DNA of 64,000 nt, taken from contig JAUVXF010000011.1 of NCBI GenBank assembly GCA_030603695.1, positions 25,701 through 89,700 on the forward strand, written 5' to 3'. The stretch is from Natronohydrobacter sp. GTDB taxonomy: Bacteria > Pseudomonadota > Alphaproteobacteria > Rhodobacterales > Rhodobacteraceae. Below, in pieces: positions 44,790-53,396 of this stretch; position 1 is the first letter of the stretch, and each line of letters begins with the position of its first letter. Under the pieces are notes generated by a model. It searched no databases, was not told the origin of the DNA, and saw only the letters and a list, made by a program, of their open reading frames with translations. Made by a program: the position numbers and the translations under genes.

Positions 44790-46163
44790 TTAGTCCAGAA
44801 CATAGCCATAAGAGCCGCCAAAATCCTGCCGCGCAATTTCCCCCACTGCGCCCGAACCGGGCGCAGCAAGGCGACCATTCAAGAACAGGTCACGTTCTGA
44901 CGGGGGGCGGATGCGATCTGTTGGCAGCATCAGCGCCTCGCCCCGCGTGGGAGAGACAAGATGCGCGGTAATGATAATCACAAGTTCTGACTGGTCGCGC
45001 TGGTATTGCGCGCTGCGAAACAGCGCGCCCAGAACCGGCAGTTCCGACAGCCAAGGCACACTGCGCGAACTGGCGCGGAAATCATCTTGCAGCAGCCCGG
45101 CAATGGCAAAGCTCTCGCCATCGCGCAATTCTACCGTGGTCTGGGTCGCGCGGCGGCGGAATGCGGGAACAGCGCCTGTGCCCAGATCAACAGCTGTCGA
45201 TGTGTCAATAGAACTGACAGCGGCGTCCAGTTGCAGATTGATCACATTGTCATCCAGCACTCTGGGGGTGAATTTCAACTCTACGCCGAAGGGGCGGTAT
45301 TCGATGCTCACATCGCCATCATTGCGCACCGGCACAGGGAATTCCCCACCGGCAAGGAAAGAGGCCTCTTGCCCGGAAAGTGCGGTCAGGTTGGGTTCGG
45401 CCAGGGTGCGCGCAAGCCCCTGTGTTTCCAGTGCTTCAATCAAAACCTGCGCAGTCAGGCGGCCACCGCCAATGCGAAACGTGGCGGCGCCCGCGCGCGG
45501 GGTTTGTGATGTCAACTCTGTTGCGCCCGCGGCAAATACCCCCGAAGTGGCCGATCCGTCTGTTCCCGCCTGAATATTCAGGCTGGTGCCCAGGTTCTTG
45601 CTGACCCCGCGCTGCATTTCGGCAAAGCGCACTTTCAGCATCACTTGCTGGGTTCCCCCCACGCTCATCAGGTTGGAAATACGGTCGGGCGCATAGCGTT
45701 GCGCCAGTTCAAGCGCCGCATCCAGCCGCGCGGCTGATGACACGATACCAGACAAGACGATCCCGTCATTCGCGGTGCGCACTTCGATAGGTTCGTTTGG
45801 CAGGATCTGGCGCAGCCGTTCGCGGAATTCCGCGATATCGGGAGTAACCTGCACTTCGATATTTGACATCAGGCTGCCATCCAGCCCCAGAATTGTCAGC
45901 GTCGTGCGCCCCGGCGTCTTGCCCAGCACATATATGGAACGGTCAGAAAGCGTAGAAATATCGGCAATGCCGGGATTGGCGATAGACAATTCTGCAAAGG
46001 GATTATCCGTTTCCACCACCACAGCCCGGTTCATGGAAACCCGCAAGGTAGAGGCCGCGTTTCCATTGATCACGCGAAATGTTTCGGCCTGCGCGACGGG
46101 TGCCTGTCCCACTCCAAGCGAGGCTGCGACCAGAACTGCCGCTGCAAATACTTTGTAATTCAT
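44790..46163 (-). CDS. cpaC: Tad pilus secretin CpaC/RcpA
   Basis: 457 residues from the ATG at 46163; the frame is open upstream but the signal peptide (MNYKVFAAAVLVAASLGVGQ, cleaved near AQA-E) fixes this start. The N-terminal domain (NPFAELSIANPGIADISTLS, YVLGKTPGRTTLTILG) is followed by a BON-like region and the secretin core (VMLKVRFAEMQRGVSKNLG, GEFPVPVRNDGDVSIEYRPFG, VPWLSELPVLGALFRS). It forms the outer-membrane channel for the pilus. A promoter-like sequence precedes it. Confidence 0.93.
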   Translation of the reverse strand: MNYKVFAAAVLVAASLGVGQAPVAQAETFRVINGNAASTLRVSMNRAVVVETDNPFAELSIANPGIADISTLSDRSIYVLGKTPGRTTLTILGLDGSLMSNIEVQVTPDIAEFRERLRQILPNEPIEVRTANDGIVLSGIVSSAARLDAALELAQRYAPDRISNLMSVGGTQQVMLKVRFAEMQRGVSKNLGTSLNIQAGTDGSATSGVFAAGATELTSQTPRAGAATFRIGGGRLTAQVLIEALETQGLARTLAEPNLTALSGQEASFLAGGEFPVPVRNDGDVSIEYRPFGVELKFTPRVLDDNVINLQLDAAVSSIDTSTAVDLGTGAVPAFRRRATQTTVELRDGESFAIAGLLQDDFRASSRSVPWLSELPVLGALFRSAQYQRDQSELVIIITAHLVSPTRGEALMLPTDRIRPPSERDLFLNGRLAAPGSGAVGEIARQDFGGSYGYVLD

Positions 46164-46250
46164 TGTGCCTGCCTTCTGAAACTGCTCTTTTATGAAACCC
46201 GGCGGCTGCGAGACCTGCTGCGGCGATGACTTTGCATCATACTTGCACAT

Positions 46251-46279
46251 ACTATGCGCCAAATCGGAATTTTTATCAA
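46251..46279 (-). promoter_or_regulatory. Putative cpaC promoter
   Basis: On the minus strand TTGATA (46279-46274) and CATAGT (46256-46251) are 17 bases apart, near-consensus for sigma70. Start of transcription would be around 46244, about 80 bases before the cpaC ATG. Inverted repeats lie at and just upstream of the -35 box. Confidence 0.5.
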
Positions 46280-46308
46280 GAATCTTGTGTTTATCAGGCT
46301 TTCCTGAT
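46277..46308. repeat. Two small inverted repeats at the cpaC promoter
   Basis: CAAGA-A-TCTTG (46277-46287) overlaps the -35 box, and ATCAGG-CTTT-CCTGAT (46293-46308) lies directly upstream of it. A 10-bp palindrome CCATATATGG follows at 46340-46349. They could be operator sites in the 261-bp cpaB-cpaC gap. No protein is assignable. Confidence 0.4.
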
Positions 46309-46424
46309 GTGAATTTCGCAACAAGCACGGCATATGGCCCCATATATGGCCGGTCTCAGAAGGCGGCATACTCTATTTGGCTCTGTTTTCCATCTTTAGA
46401 GAGTGCGCTTTGCGTCTTGGAGCG

Positions 46425-47255
46425 TCAATTCGTGCAAGGAATCTCGATCAAGACCATATCATTGCCGCGCCGCGTGCGGACATGGCATTTCTCGGCAGGT
46501 GCGGCGGCGCTTTCTTGCCGCACAATCCCAAGCATGCTGTCCTGCGTCACCTCGATCATCCCTGTCGCATCTTCATCGCTCATTCCCAGCAGCGCAAGCG
46601 ACAGGCGGCCAGAGCTTTGTGCCTGTGCCAGCAAGGCCGCTTGTTCCGGCGTCGCCTCGACAGTGACAGAGCGCGCATCTACCACGGGTGATGTGCGATC
46701 CATATCCGCGCTGTCATTAACGGCGATAATCCTGATCTGTGCCTCGATTCGCTGGGTTATTTCGCCAGCATCGCGGCCCCGACCTGTCCAGAAAATATCC
46801 ACATAATCGCCGGGCCGCAGAAAGCCCGCCACGCCCCCTGTCTGTGTTACAGGTATGGTAAAGGCTCTTTTTCCAGCACTCAGATGCGAAGCAATGCCAG
46901 CCATCTCTCCGGGGCGGGTGAGTTTGGCTGCGAGAATCGGTTCCAGCGGATCCATGGCCCGCAAGACAATCCGGTCGGCCCCGTTTGGAAACAGCGCGTC
47001 AAGATCGGTATAGGCACCCTGAGGCACAGCATAGCTGGGGAAGGGGGCAATCAATACATTTTGCTTCGTAAGCGGCTGGCCATGCCGCAATTCGCCTGCC
47101 GCGACAAAGACATTCACCATCTCGATATTGGTGCTGGTGTCTTGGGCTGCTGCCAGTTCTGCCTGGATTTGCGAAATATAAAGATGGGTCTGATATACGG
47201 CAAAGCCCGCAAGGCCCAAGCCGATCAGAAGAACCAGCGCGAATACATTACGCAT
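46425..47255 (-). CDS. cpaB: Tad pilus assembly protein CpaB/RcpC
   Basis: 276 residues from the ATG at 47255; the frame extends upstream but MRNVFALVLLIGLGLAGFAVYQ is the standard membrane-anchor start. A SAF/beta-clip domain follows (VNVFVAAGELRHGQPLTKQN, RPGDYVDIFWTG), then a C-terminal domain with ATPEQAALLAQAQSSGRLSLAL. RcpC-like proteins stabilise the secretin in the periplasm. It is separated from cpaC by a 261-bp gap and from flp by a terminator. Confidence 0.88.
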   Translation of the reverse strand: MRNVFALVLLIGLGLAGFAVYQTHLYISQIQAELAAAQDTSTNIEMVNVFVAAGELRHGQPLTKQNVLIAPFPSYAVPQGAYTDLDALFPNGADRIVLRAMDPLEPILAAKLTRPGEMAGIASHLSAGKRAFTIPVTQTGGVAGFLRPGDYVDIFWTGRGRDAGEITQRIEAQIRIIAVNDSADMDRTSPVVDARSVTVEATPEQAALLAQAQSSGRLSLALLGMSDEDATGMIEVTQDSMLGIVRQESAAAPAEKCHVRTRRGNDMVLIEIPCTN

Positions 47256-47395
47256 AGCAGTTATCCCTTCGAAGCTGCGTTCCGCGCACAGAAACAATCT
47301 GTGCTACTCTGCCGTTTAATCATGTATTCCGGCAACAATCCGATAGATTGGTGGCAGAACTATGGCAAAGCGCGCAAAAGCCAGCCGAAGCGGAG

Positions 47396-47433
47396 CACAA
47401 AAAGCTGCAACCGCGCATGGGTGCATGCGCGGT
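47396..47433 (-). terminator. Strong hairpin terminator after the flp pilin gene
   Basis: On the minus strand ACCGCGCATG (47433-47424) pairs perfectly with CATGCGCGGT (47419-47410), a 10-bp stem with a 4-base loop, followed by five Ts (at 47401-47397) after 8 bases. It lies 29 bases after the flp stop. It should end most transcripts after flp, giving far more pilin mRNA than downstream mRNA. Confidence 0.8.
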
Positions 47434-47462
47434 CTTTGCCCCTGATCTTTGCCCCGATGGAA

Positions 47463-47672
47463 TTATTGCGGGTTGACGTTGAGTGTTTCCGGCAGACTGA
47501 CTGTGCCCAGGCTGCGCGAAATCTCTGTTCCGACACTGCCAACACCAGTGCGCACAGAGGTGACTACCGCAATCCCAAGCCCTACGATGGCAGCCGTCAG
47601 AACAACCCAGTCCACGGTTACGGCACCAGATTCATCGGCTACGAAATTCTTCATTTTTGCAATAAATGTCAC
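47463..47672 (-). CDS. flp: Flp/Fap type IVb pilin
   Basis: 69 residues. It is the major pilin subunit. The start is GTG at 47672, supported by GGAG 7 bases upstream; an ATG six codons later lacks a ribosome site. The prepilin cleavage site would be after G16 in DESG-AVTVDW: five residues on from the cut, D21-W22 replaces the usual E-Y of Flp pilins. A single hydrophobic helix spans about 23-41, followed by a short C-terminal part without cysteines. It heads the Tad locus and is the first minus-strand gene there. Confidence 0.88.
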   Translation of the reverse strand: MTFIAKMKNFVADESGAVTVDWVVLTAAIVGLGIAVVTSVRTGVGSVGTEISRSLGTVSLPETLNVNPQ

Positions 47673-47991
47673 TTCAATTCTCCAGATTTGAACGTTTTCT
47701 ACTCAGCCGCACAGTCTAACACAGGAGGTTTGCTTTATTCTCCGCTTGGCTATCACGGATATAACCAGCGAATTTTGTCCAGAATGGGGCAGCAATCGTT
47801 TCTTTTCTGGTTTTTGTGAACGCAAGATTAATGGCATGTTCCCTTGTGGCATTCCTGCCGGGCGGATCGCGAGGGCAATGGCAGGCGGGCAACACCGAAG
47901 CGCGCATCAGATTGCGGCCGTGGGAAACTGTAGCCAGATGGGCAACAAGTCTGCATACTGTCCAAAACTTATAAACGAGCAGTAAATCTCT
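47673..47991. other. 319-bp divergent intergenic region flp / lytic transglycosylase
   Basis: No gene is supported. It must hold the promoters of flp (minus) and of the transglycosylase gene (plus). I see no consensus-quality -35/-10 pair; a TATAAA-like -10 lies at about 47969 for the plus strand. A 79-codon plus-strand frame (47746-47985) has no ribosome site or family resemblance. Confidence 0.6.
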
Positions 47992-48846
47992 ATGACCCAT
48001 TTCTTCGGAGGCCTTGTTGTCTGCGCTGTGCTGATACTTTGCGCGGGTTCCGCAGCCGCGCAAAGCCCGGAGCCATCCCAGCAAGAGGCCAGGCGTGATT
48101 TCACCTTTCGCCGTGTTCCGGCAACCGGGCCGCAATCGGGGCCTCGCATTACTGTGCAGATTGATCCGGCAGAGCAGGCGCGCCTGCTTGCCCCCACCTC
48201 CCGGCGCGCAGCTGTCATCTTGCCAGAGATCGGGGGCGGGGCTGTGTCTGGTGGCGGCTATGCCTGGTTCTGGGATAGGGTTTCGCCGCGCATGGCGGAT
48301 GGCTCTGGCCGCTTCCTGTCAGCGATTGCCGCGCTCAACACCTCGCAAGACGGGCGCGCGGTGCGCGCACCTCGGATGCAGTTTTTGCAAGATATCGCAA
48401 GCGCGTATGGGGCCGATATCCTGCGGGCGAGTGTTGGCACAAATGTATCCCCGGCGCTGGCGCTGGCGGTGATCGCGGTGGAATCCGCAGGGCAGGCGGC
48501 GGCTGTCAGCTCTGCCGGGGCGCAAGGGTTGATGCAGCTTATCCCGGCCACAGCGCAGAGATTTGGAGTGAGTGATTCGTTTGATCCCGCGCAAAATATC
48601 CGGGGCGGAATTGCCTATCTGGATTGGCTGCTGGCCCATTTCGATAATGATGTGGTGCTGGCCCTGGCCGCATATAACGCGGGCGAAGGCGCGGTGCGGC
48701 GCAACGGCGGTGTGCCGCCCTTTGCCGAAACACGCGATTATGTGCCAAAAGTGCTGGCCGCTTGGCTGGTTGCGCGCGGGCTATGCGCAACTGTGCCGGA
48801 ATTGCCCAGTGATGGGTGTGTGTTCAAGATCGGGCAGGCGGGGTAG
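47992..48846 (+). CDS. Lytic murein transglycosylase (SLT family)
   Basis: 284 residues. A signal peptide (about 1-24) targets the periplasm. The Slt catalytic domain begins near 150: VESAGQAAAVSSAGAQGLMQLIPATAQRFG (in parts), with catalytic E164 in AVESAGQ, then NIRGGIAYLDWLL and LALAAYNAGEGAV. The N-terminal ~130 residues are not a known domain. It is divergent from flp and immediately next to the Tad locus, so it may open the peptidoglycan for the pilus, although a general recycling role is equally possible. Confidence 0.88.
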   Translation: MTHFFGGLVVCAVLILCAGSAAAQSPEPSQQEARRDFTFRRVPATGPQSGPRITVQIDPAEQARLLAPTSRRAAVILPEIGGGAVSGGGYAWFWDRVSPRMADGSGRFLSAIAALNTSQDGRAVRAPRMQFLQDIASAYGADILRASVGTNVSPALALAVIAVESAGQAAAVSSAGAQGLMQLIPATAQRFGVSDSFDPAQNIRGGIAYLDWLLAHFDNDVVLALAAYNAGEGAVRRNGGVPPFAETRDYVPKVLAAWLVARGLCATVPELPSDGCVFKIGQAG

Positions 48847-48864
48847 CGCCTGCCCGATCAGGTA

Positions 48865-49494
48865 TCAGTTTACAATTGTGGCCTCTGTTGCGGCGCGGAT
48901 TTCGTCTTCGGTCACGCCTTCGGCGCATTCGACGATCTTCAATCCGCCTTCCACCACATCCAGCACCCCCAGATTGGAGATGATGCGCTTGACCACGCCT
49001 TGCGCGGTCAGCGGCAGGGTGCAGGCTTTGAGAACCTTGCTCTCGCCCGCTTTATTGGTGTGATCCATCACCACAATCACCCGCGCCACGCCTGCGACCA
49101 GATCCATCGCGCCGCCCATGCCCTTCACCAGCTTGCCGGGGATCATCCAATTCGCGATATCGCCATTCTCGGCCACTTCCATCGCGCCCAAAATCGCCAT
49201 GTTGATCTTGCCACCACGGATCATGGCGAAGCTTTCGGAGCTGTCAAAATAGGCCGTATGCGGCAGCGCCGTTACAGTCTGCTTGCCTGCATTGATCAGA
49301 TCGGCATCCACCTCATTCTCTGTCGGGAAAGGGCCGATGCCCAGCATCCCGTTTTCGGATTGCAATGTCACCTGCACCCCTTCAGGGATGTAATTGGCCA
49401 CCAGTGTCGGGATGCCGATACCAAGGTTCACATACATCCCGTCTTGCAATTCCTGCGCCGCACGCGCGGCCATCTGGTTACGATCCCAAGCCAT
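48865..49494 (-). CDS. scoB: 3-oxoacid CoA-transferase subunit B
   Basis: 209 residues. It forms with ScoA the enzyme that moves CoA from succinyl-CoA to acetoacetate or another 3-oxoacid. The catalytic glutamate is E47 in [24 protein letters not shown] (21-30) and the GGAMDLVAG segment are typical. It follows scoA after 13 bases. Whether the acceptor is acetoacetate or 3-oxoadipate (PcaIJ) cannot be decided by eye; no protocatechuate genes are nearby. Confidence 0.9.
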   Translation of the reverse strand: MAWDRNQMAARAAQELQDGMYVNLGIGIPTLVANYIPEGVQVTLQSENGMLGIGPFPTENEVDADLINAGKQTVTALPHTAYFDSSESFAMIRGGKINMAILGAMEVAENGDIANWMIPGKLVKGMGGAMDLVAGVARVIVVMDHTNKAGESKVLKACTLPLTAQGVVKRIISNLGVLDVVEGGLKIVECAEGVTEDEIRAATEATIVN

Positions 49495-49507
49495 GCATAT
49501 ATCCCCT

Positions 49508-50203
49508 TCAAGCCGCGCGCACTGTGCGCTGTTCGATGCGTTTTTCGTGCTGCCCCTGGATCAGGCGATGCACATAGATTCCGGGCAGGTGGATGGCGTC
49601 CGGGTCAAGCATGCCGGGTTCGACAATTTCCTCCACTTCCAACACGCAGATTTTCCCGCATTTCGCGGCGGGCGGGTTGAAATTGCGCGCGGTCTTGCGA
49701 AAGATCGCGTTGCCGGTGGTATCGGCTTTCCAGGCTTTCACAATGGCCAGATCGGCCACGATGGCGCGTTCCAGAATATAGGTTTCGCCGCCGAATTCCT
49801 TGTGCTCCTTGCCCTCGGCAATCACGGTGCCCACGCCGGTTTTGGTGTAGAAACCGGGAATGCCCGCGCCGCCGGCGCGCATGCGTTCGGCCAAAGTGCC
49901 TTGGGGGTTGAATTCCAGCTCCAATTCGCCACTCAGATACTGGCGCATGAATTCCGCATTCTCGCCCACATAAGACGACATCATCTTGCGGATCTGGCGG
50001 GTTTTCAAAAGCACACCCAGCCCGAAATCATCGACCCCGCAATTGTTCGAGGCAACGGTCAGATCCTTGGTGCCCGCCTCGCGGATCGCATCGATCAACA
50101 GTTCAGGAATGCCACAAAGCCCAAACCCGCCCGCCGCAATTGTCATCCCGTCAAAGAGCAGCCCATCCAGCGCCTCATGCGCAGAGCCATAGATTTTCTT
50201 CAT
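49508..50203 (-). CDS. scoA: 3-oxoacid CoA-transferase subunit A
   Basis: 231 residues from the ATG at 50203 ([12 protein letters not shown]); an ATG five codons earlier is the alternative. The oxyanion/CoA loop [10 protein letters not shown] (about 25-34), [12 protein letters not shown] and [46 protein letters not shown] (in parts) are typical of the ScoA/AtoD/PcaI alpha subunit. It is upstream of scoB in the same unit and 78 bases downstream of nothing else on its strand; topA ends head on? no, topA is on the same strand and lies further upstream. Confidence 0.9.
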   Translation of the reverse strand: MKKIYGSAHEALDGLLFDGMTIAAGGFGLCGIPELLIDAIREAGTKDLTVASNNCGVDDFGLGVLLKTRQIRKMMSSYVGENAEFMRQYLSGELELEFNPQGTLAERMRAGGAGIPGFYTKTGVGTVIAEGKEHKEFGGETYILERAIVADLAIVKAWKADTTGNAIFRKTARNFNPPAAKCGKICVLEVEEIVEPGMLDPDAIHLPGIYVHRLIQGQHEKRIEQRTVRAA

Positions 50204-50281
50204 CCTGTTACTCCCCAAACACAGTGATTGCGAAATTTCTGACGCGGCAGTGCAGCGAAGTCAACATGCCGCGACATGGCG

Positions 50282-52891
50282 TCATGTTGCCGCCTTGCCG
50301 GATGTTTTGGCGGGCGCTTTCTTCGTGGCCTTCGCAGGTGTCTTTGTCGTGCCCTTCTTGGCAGGGGCTTTTTTCGCGGGGGCCTTTTTGGCAGCTGCGG
50401 CTTTGGATTTTCCGCCCGGTTTTGCCCCGGCCTTGGCATTCACCAGATCTATCGCCTGTTCCAGCGTGATATCCTCGGCGCTTATCTCTTTGGGTAAGGT
50501 TGCGTTCACCTTCTCCCATTTCACATATGGCCCGTAGCGCCCTTTCATCACCGAAAGCGCGCCGCCTTGCGGGTGATCGCCCAAGGCGCGCAAAGGTTCT
50601 GCTGCCGCTGCCCGGCCCCGGCCCGGTTTGGCTGCCAGCACCTCTACGGCGCGGTTCATGCCGATGGTGAACACCTCGTCCACCTCTGGCAGATTGGCAT
50701 AGACGCGGCCATGTTTGACATAAGGGCCATAACGCCCGATCCCGGCCTCTATCATCTCGCCATCTTCGGGATGGGGGCCAACAGGGCGGGGCAGCGAGAG
50801 AAGCATCAGCGCGCGTTCCAGATCCATGCTCTCCACCTCCCAGCCCTTGGGAAGCGAGGCGCGTGGCGGCTTTGGCTGCTCTGTCGTCACCTCTCCGCGC
50901 TGCACATAGGGGCCAAAGCGGCCTGTGCGCAGGCTGATGGGATCGCCGGCATCATGGCCCAGCAACTTGCCATCGCCCGACAGTTCTGCATCGCCATCCT
51001 CGCCTGCAAGCGGGCGGGTATAGCGGCATTCGGGGTAGTTGTTGCACCCGATAAAGGCCCCGCCAGAGCGCGCGGTTTTCAAATTCAGCCGCCCGGCCCC
51101 GCATTTGGGGCATTGGCGCGGATCAGACCCATCCTCGCGCAGCGGATACAGATGCGGGGCCAGCACTTCGTCAATCTTTTCCAGCACTTCGGTAATGCGC
51201 AATTCTGCTGTCTCTGCAATCGCGGCAGAGAAATCGCGCCAGAACCGTTCCAGCACTTCGCGGTAATCGCGATCCCCGGCAGAGACATCATCCAGCTGGC
51301 TTTCCAGATCGGCGGTGAAATCATATTCCAGATAGCGGCGGAAGTAATTGACCAGAAACACCGTAACCAACCGCCCCTTATCGGCGGCGATCAGGCGGTT
51401 TTTGTCTTTCGTCACATAGCCGCGATCCTGAATTGTGGTGACGATGCTGGCATAGGTGGAGGGGCGGCCAATGCCCAATTCTTCCATACGCTTGACCAAT
51501 GTGGCTTCGGTATAGCGGGGCGGGGCTTGGGTGAAATGCTGCTCCGGGGTGACGCTGCGTTTGTCCAGCGCGTCGCCTTGCGCCATCTGGGGCAGGCGCT
51601 TGTCCTCATCATCGACAACATCATCGCGCCCTTCCTCATAGACTTTGAGAAAGCCGTCAAACAGGACAACCTGCCCTGTGGCGCGCAGACCGACTTGCCC
51701 GTCTTTCGTGCCAATCTCTACCGTTGTGCGCTCCATCCGCGCGGCTTCCATCTGGCAGGCGATGGTGCGTTTCCAGATCAGATCATACAGTTTGCGCTGG
51801 TCGGTATCGGTGATTTTCAGCTGGTCGGGGCTGGCGGCCATGTCTGTGGGGCGGATACATTCATGCGCTTCCTGCGCATTCTTGGCCTTGTTTTTGTACA
51901 TGCGTGGGGATTTGGGCACATACTCTGCCCCGTAGCGCGCCTTGATGGCATCGCGCGCGGCCATGACGGCCTCTGGCGCCATATCAATGCCGTCGGTGCG
52001 CATATAGGTGATATGGCCTGCCTCATACAGCCGTTGCGCCGCACTCATACATTGCTTGGCCCCCATGCCAAATTTGCGGCTGGCCTCTTGTTGCAGGGTG
52101 GATGTCATGAAGGGGGCAGAGGGGTTGCGGCTGGCAGGCTTGGCTTCTACCGATTGTACGAAAAGTGACCGTGAGTTGACGGCCTGCACCGCAATTTCAG
52201 CGGATTCTGCGGTGGCAATGTCGAATTTGTCCAAGCGCTTGCCTGCAAGGCTAACCAGTTTGGCGCTGAATTCCTGCCCGCGGGGGGTGGTCAGGCCCGC
52301 TGTCACACTCCAATATTCCTGCGCGCGAAAGGCCTCTATCTCCATCTCGCGCTCGACAATCAGGCGCAGACACACCGATTGCACCCGGCCTGCCGATTTC
52401 GCGCCCGGCAATTTGCGCCACAGCACGGGCGACAGGTTGAACCCCACCAGATAATCCAGCGCGCGCCGCGCCAGATAGGCATGCACAAGCGGCATATCCA
52501 CATCGCGGGGGGCTTTCATGGCCTCTGTCACAGCCGTTTTCGTGATGGCATTGAACACAACGCGCCGCACAGGGGTGTCTTTTTTCAGGGCGCGCGATTT
52601 GGCCAGTGCCTCTGTCAGATGCCATGAAATTGCCTCGCCCTCGCGGTCGGGGTCGGTTGCGAGGATCAATTCGTTATCGTCTTTCAGCGCATCGGCAATG
52701 GCCTTCAGATGCTTGCGCGAATCTGGCGCGACCTCCCACAACATGGAGAATTCTTGCTCTGGATCGACCGACCCATCCTTGGGTGGCAAATCCCGCACAT
52801 GACCATAAGAGGCGAGAACCGTATAACCGGGGCCGAGATATTTGTTGATTGTCTTGGCCTTGGCGGGCGATTCGACGACGACGACTGCCAT
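50282..52891 (-). CDS. topA: DNA topoisomerase I
   Basis: 869 residues. It relaxes negative supercoils as a type IA enzyme. The Toprim domain has VVVVESPAKAKTI (3-15) and DPDREGEA (80-87); the catalytic tyrosine is Y296 in ITYMRTDG. A single C-x2-C zinc ribbon is seen (CPKCGAGRLNLK, then CNNYPEC), followed by Topo_C repeats (GRYGPYVKHG, GRYGPYVKWE). The last ~45 residues are a Lys/Ala-rich tail made of KKAPAKKAPAKK-type repeats, like histone H1 tails, common in this order. A 505-bp gap separates its start from dprA. Confidence 0.96.
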   Translation of the reverse strand: MAVVVVESPAKAKTINKYLGPGYTVLASYGHVRDLPPKDGSVDPEQEFSMLWEVAPDSRKHLKAIADALKDDNELILATDPDREGEAISWHLTEALAKSRALKKDTPVRRVVFNAITKTAVTEAMKAPRDVDMPLVHAYLARRALDYLVGFNLSPVLWRKLPGAKSAGRVQSVCLRLIVEREMEIEAFRAQEYWSVTAGLTTPRGQEFSAKLVSLAGKRLDKFDIATAESAEIAVQAVNSRSLFVQSVEAKPASRNPSAPFMTSTLQQEASRKFGMGAKQCMSAAQRLYEAGHITYMRTDGIDMAPEAVMAARDAIKARYGAEYVPKSPRMYKNKAKNAQEAHECIRPTDMAASPDQLKITDTDQRKLYDLIWKRTIACQMEAARMERTTVEIGTKDGQVGLRATGQVVLFDGFLKVYEEGRDDVVDDEDKRLPQMAQGDALDKRSVTPEQHFTQAPPRYTEATLVKRMEELGIGRPSTYASIVTTIQDRGYVTKDKNRLIAADKGRLVTVFLVNYFRRYLEYDFTADLESQLDDVSAGDRDYREVLERFWRDFSAAIAETAELRITEVLEKIDEVLAPHLYPLREDGSDPRQCPKCGAGRLNLKTARSGGAFIGCNNYPECRYTRPLAGEDGDAELSGDGKLLGHDAGDPISLRTGRFGPYVQRGEVTTEQPKPPRASLPKGWEVESMDLERALMLLSLPRPVGPHPEDGEMIEAGIGRYGPYVKHGRVYANLPEVDEVFTIGMNRAVEVLAAKPGRGRAAAAEPLRALGDHPQGGALSVMKGRYGPYVKWEKVNATLPKEISAEDITLEQAIDLVNAKAGAKPGGKSKAAAAKKAPAKKAPAKKGTTKTPAKATKKAPAKTSGKAAT

Positions 52892-53396
52892 GAAATTCCT
52901 CTGATAAAGTCACACGGGCCTGGCCCTTTGGGGTCGCCTTACATGTGTGAGGCGGGGCCACATTGTCAATCCATGCAATTTCTGCGCGATCAGATTGCCT
53001 GTTTCATCGGCGTTTTCGGCAAGGGATAGGGGGCTTGCCCGGCAGGCGGCGCAGCGGCGGGTATCGGGCCGTGGTATCGTGCCGCGCCCGCGCTGCTGTC
53101 ATGCGGGGGCAGCGCGCCTGAACATTGCCCGCAAGGCAAAGTGCAAGCATGATTATATAGTGCCAAGTTGCGCGCATCGCGGCCCAGATTGCCGTTCAAG
53201 CGCTGATTGCGCCACTTTGGGGGAAGGGGGGAGCCTAGCGCCCTTTGCGCTTTGTCTGCCGCTATGGCCTGTGGCTGTGCGCGCCTGTCCTTGCTGTTCA
53301 CCCCAACTTGGCTGTGCGGTGCTTTGGCTTGCGCTTTTATCCCTCAACCCGCAGCAATCTGTAACCCGCGCGAACCGGGTTCACGCCGCCAGCACG
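52892..53396. other. 505-bp gap between topA and dprA, no gene supported
   Basis: In many relatives dprA and topA are adjacent; here 505 bases separate them. The 103-codon minus-strand frame at 52990-53301 is Arg/Ala/Pro-rich, has no ribosome site and resembles nothing known. Small inverted repeats are seen (TTGCC/GGCAA at about 53125-53137; AACCCG/CGGGTT at 53363-53381 right after dprA), without T tracts. A -10-like TATATA is at about 53154. The topA promoter is expected in 52892-53000. Confidence 0.5.

Noticed and set aside
47746..47985. 79-codon plus-strand frame between flp and the transglycosylase gene
   Set aside because: No ribosome site, no signal peptide and no family; the composition looks like translated non-coding sequence.
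50567..52168. 533-codon plus-strand frame antisense to topA
   Set aside because: It is a shadow of topA codon bias with no recognisable domain or ribosome site.
52990..53301. 103-codon minus-strand frame between topA and dprA
   Set aside because: Low-complexity Arg/Ala/Pro composition, no ribosome site, no known domain.
53363..53381. AACCCG/CGGGTT hairpin after dprA as an intrinsic terminator
   Set aside because: Only 6 bp and no T tract on the minus strand; not enough to call.
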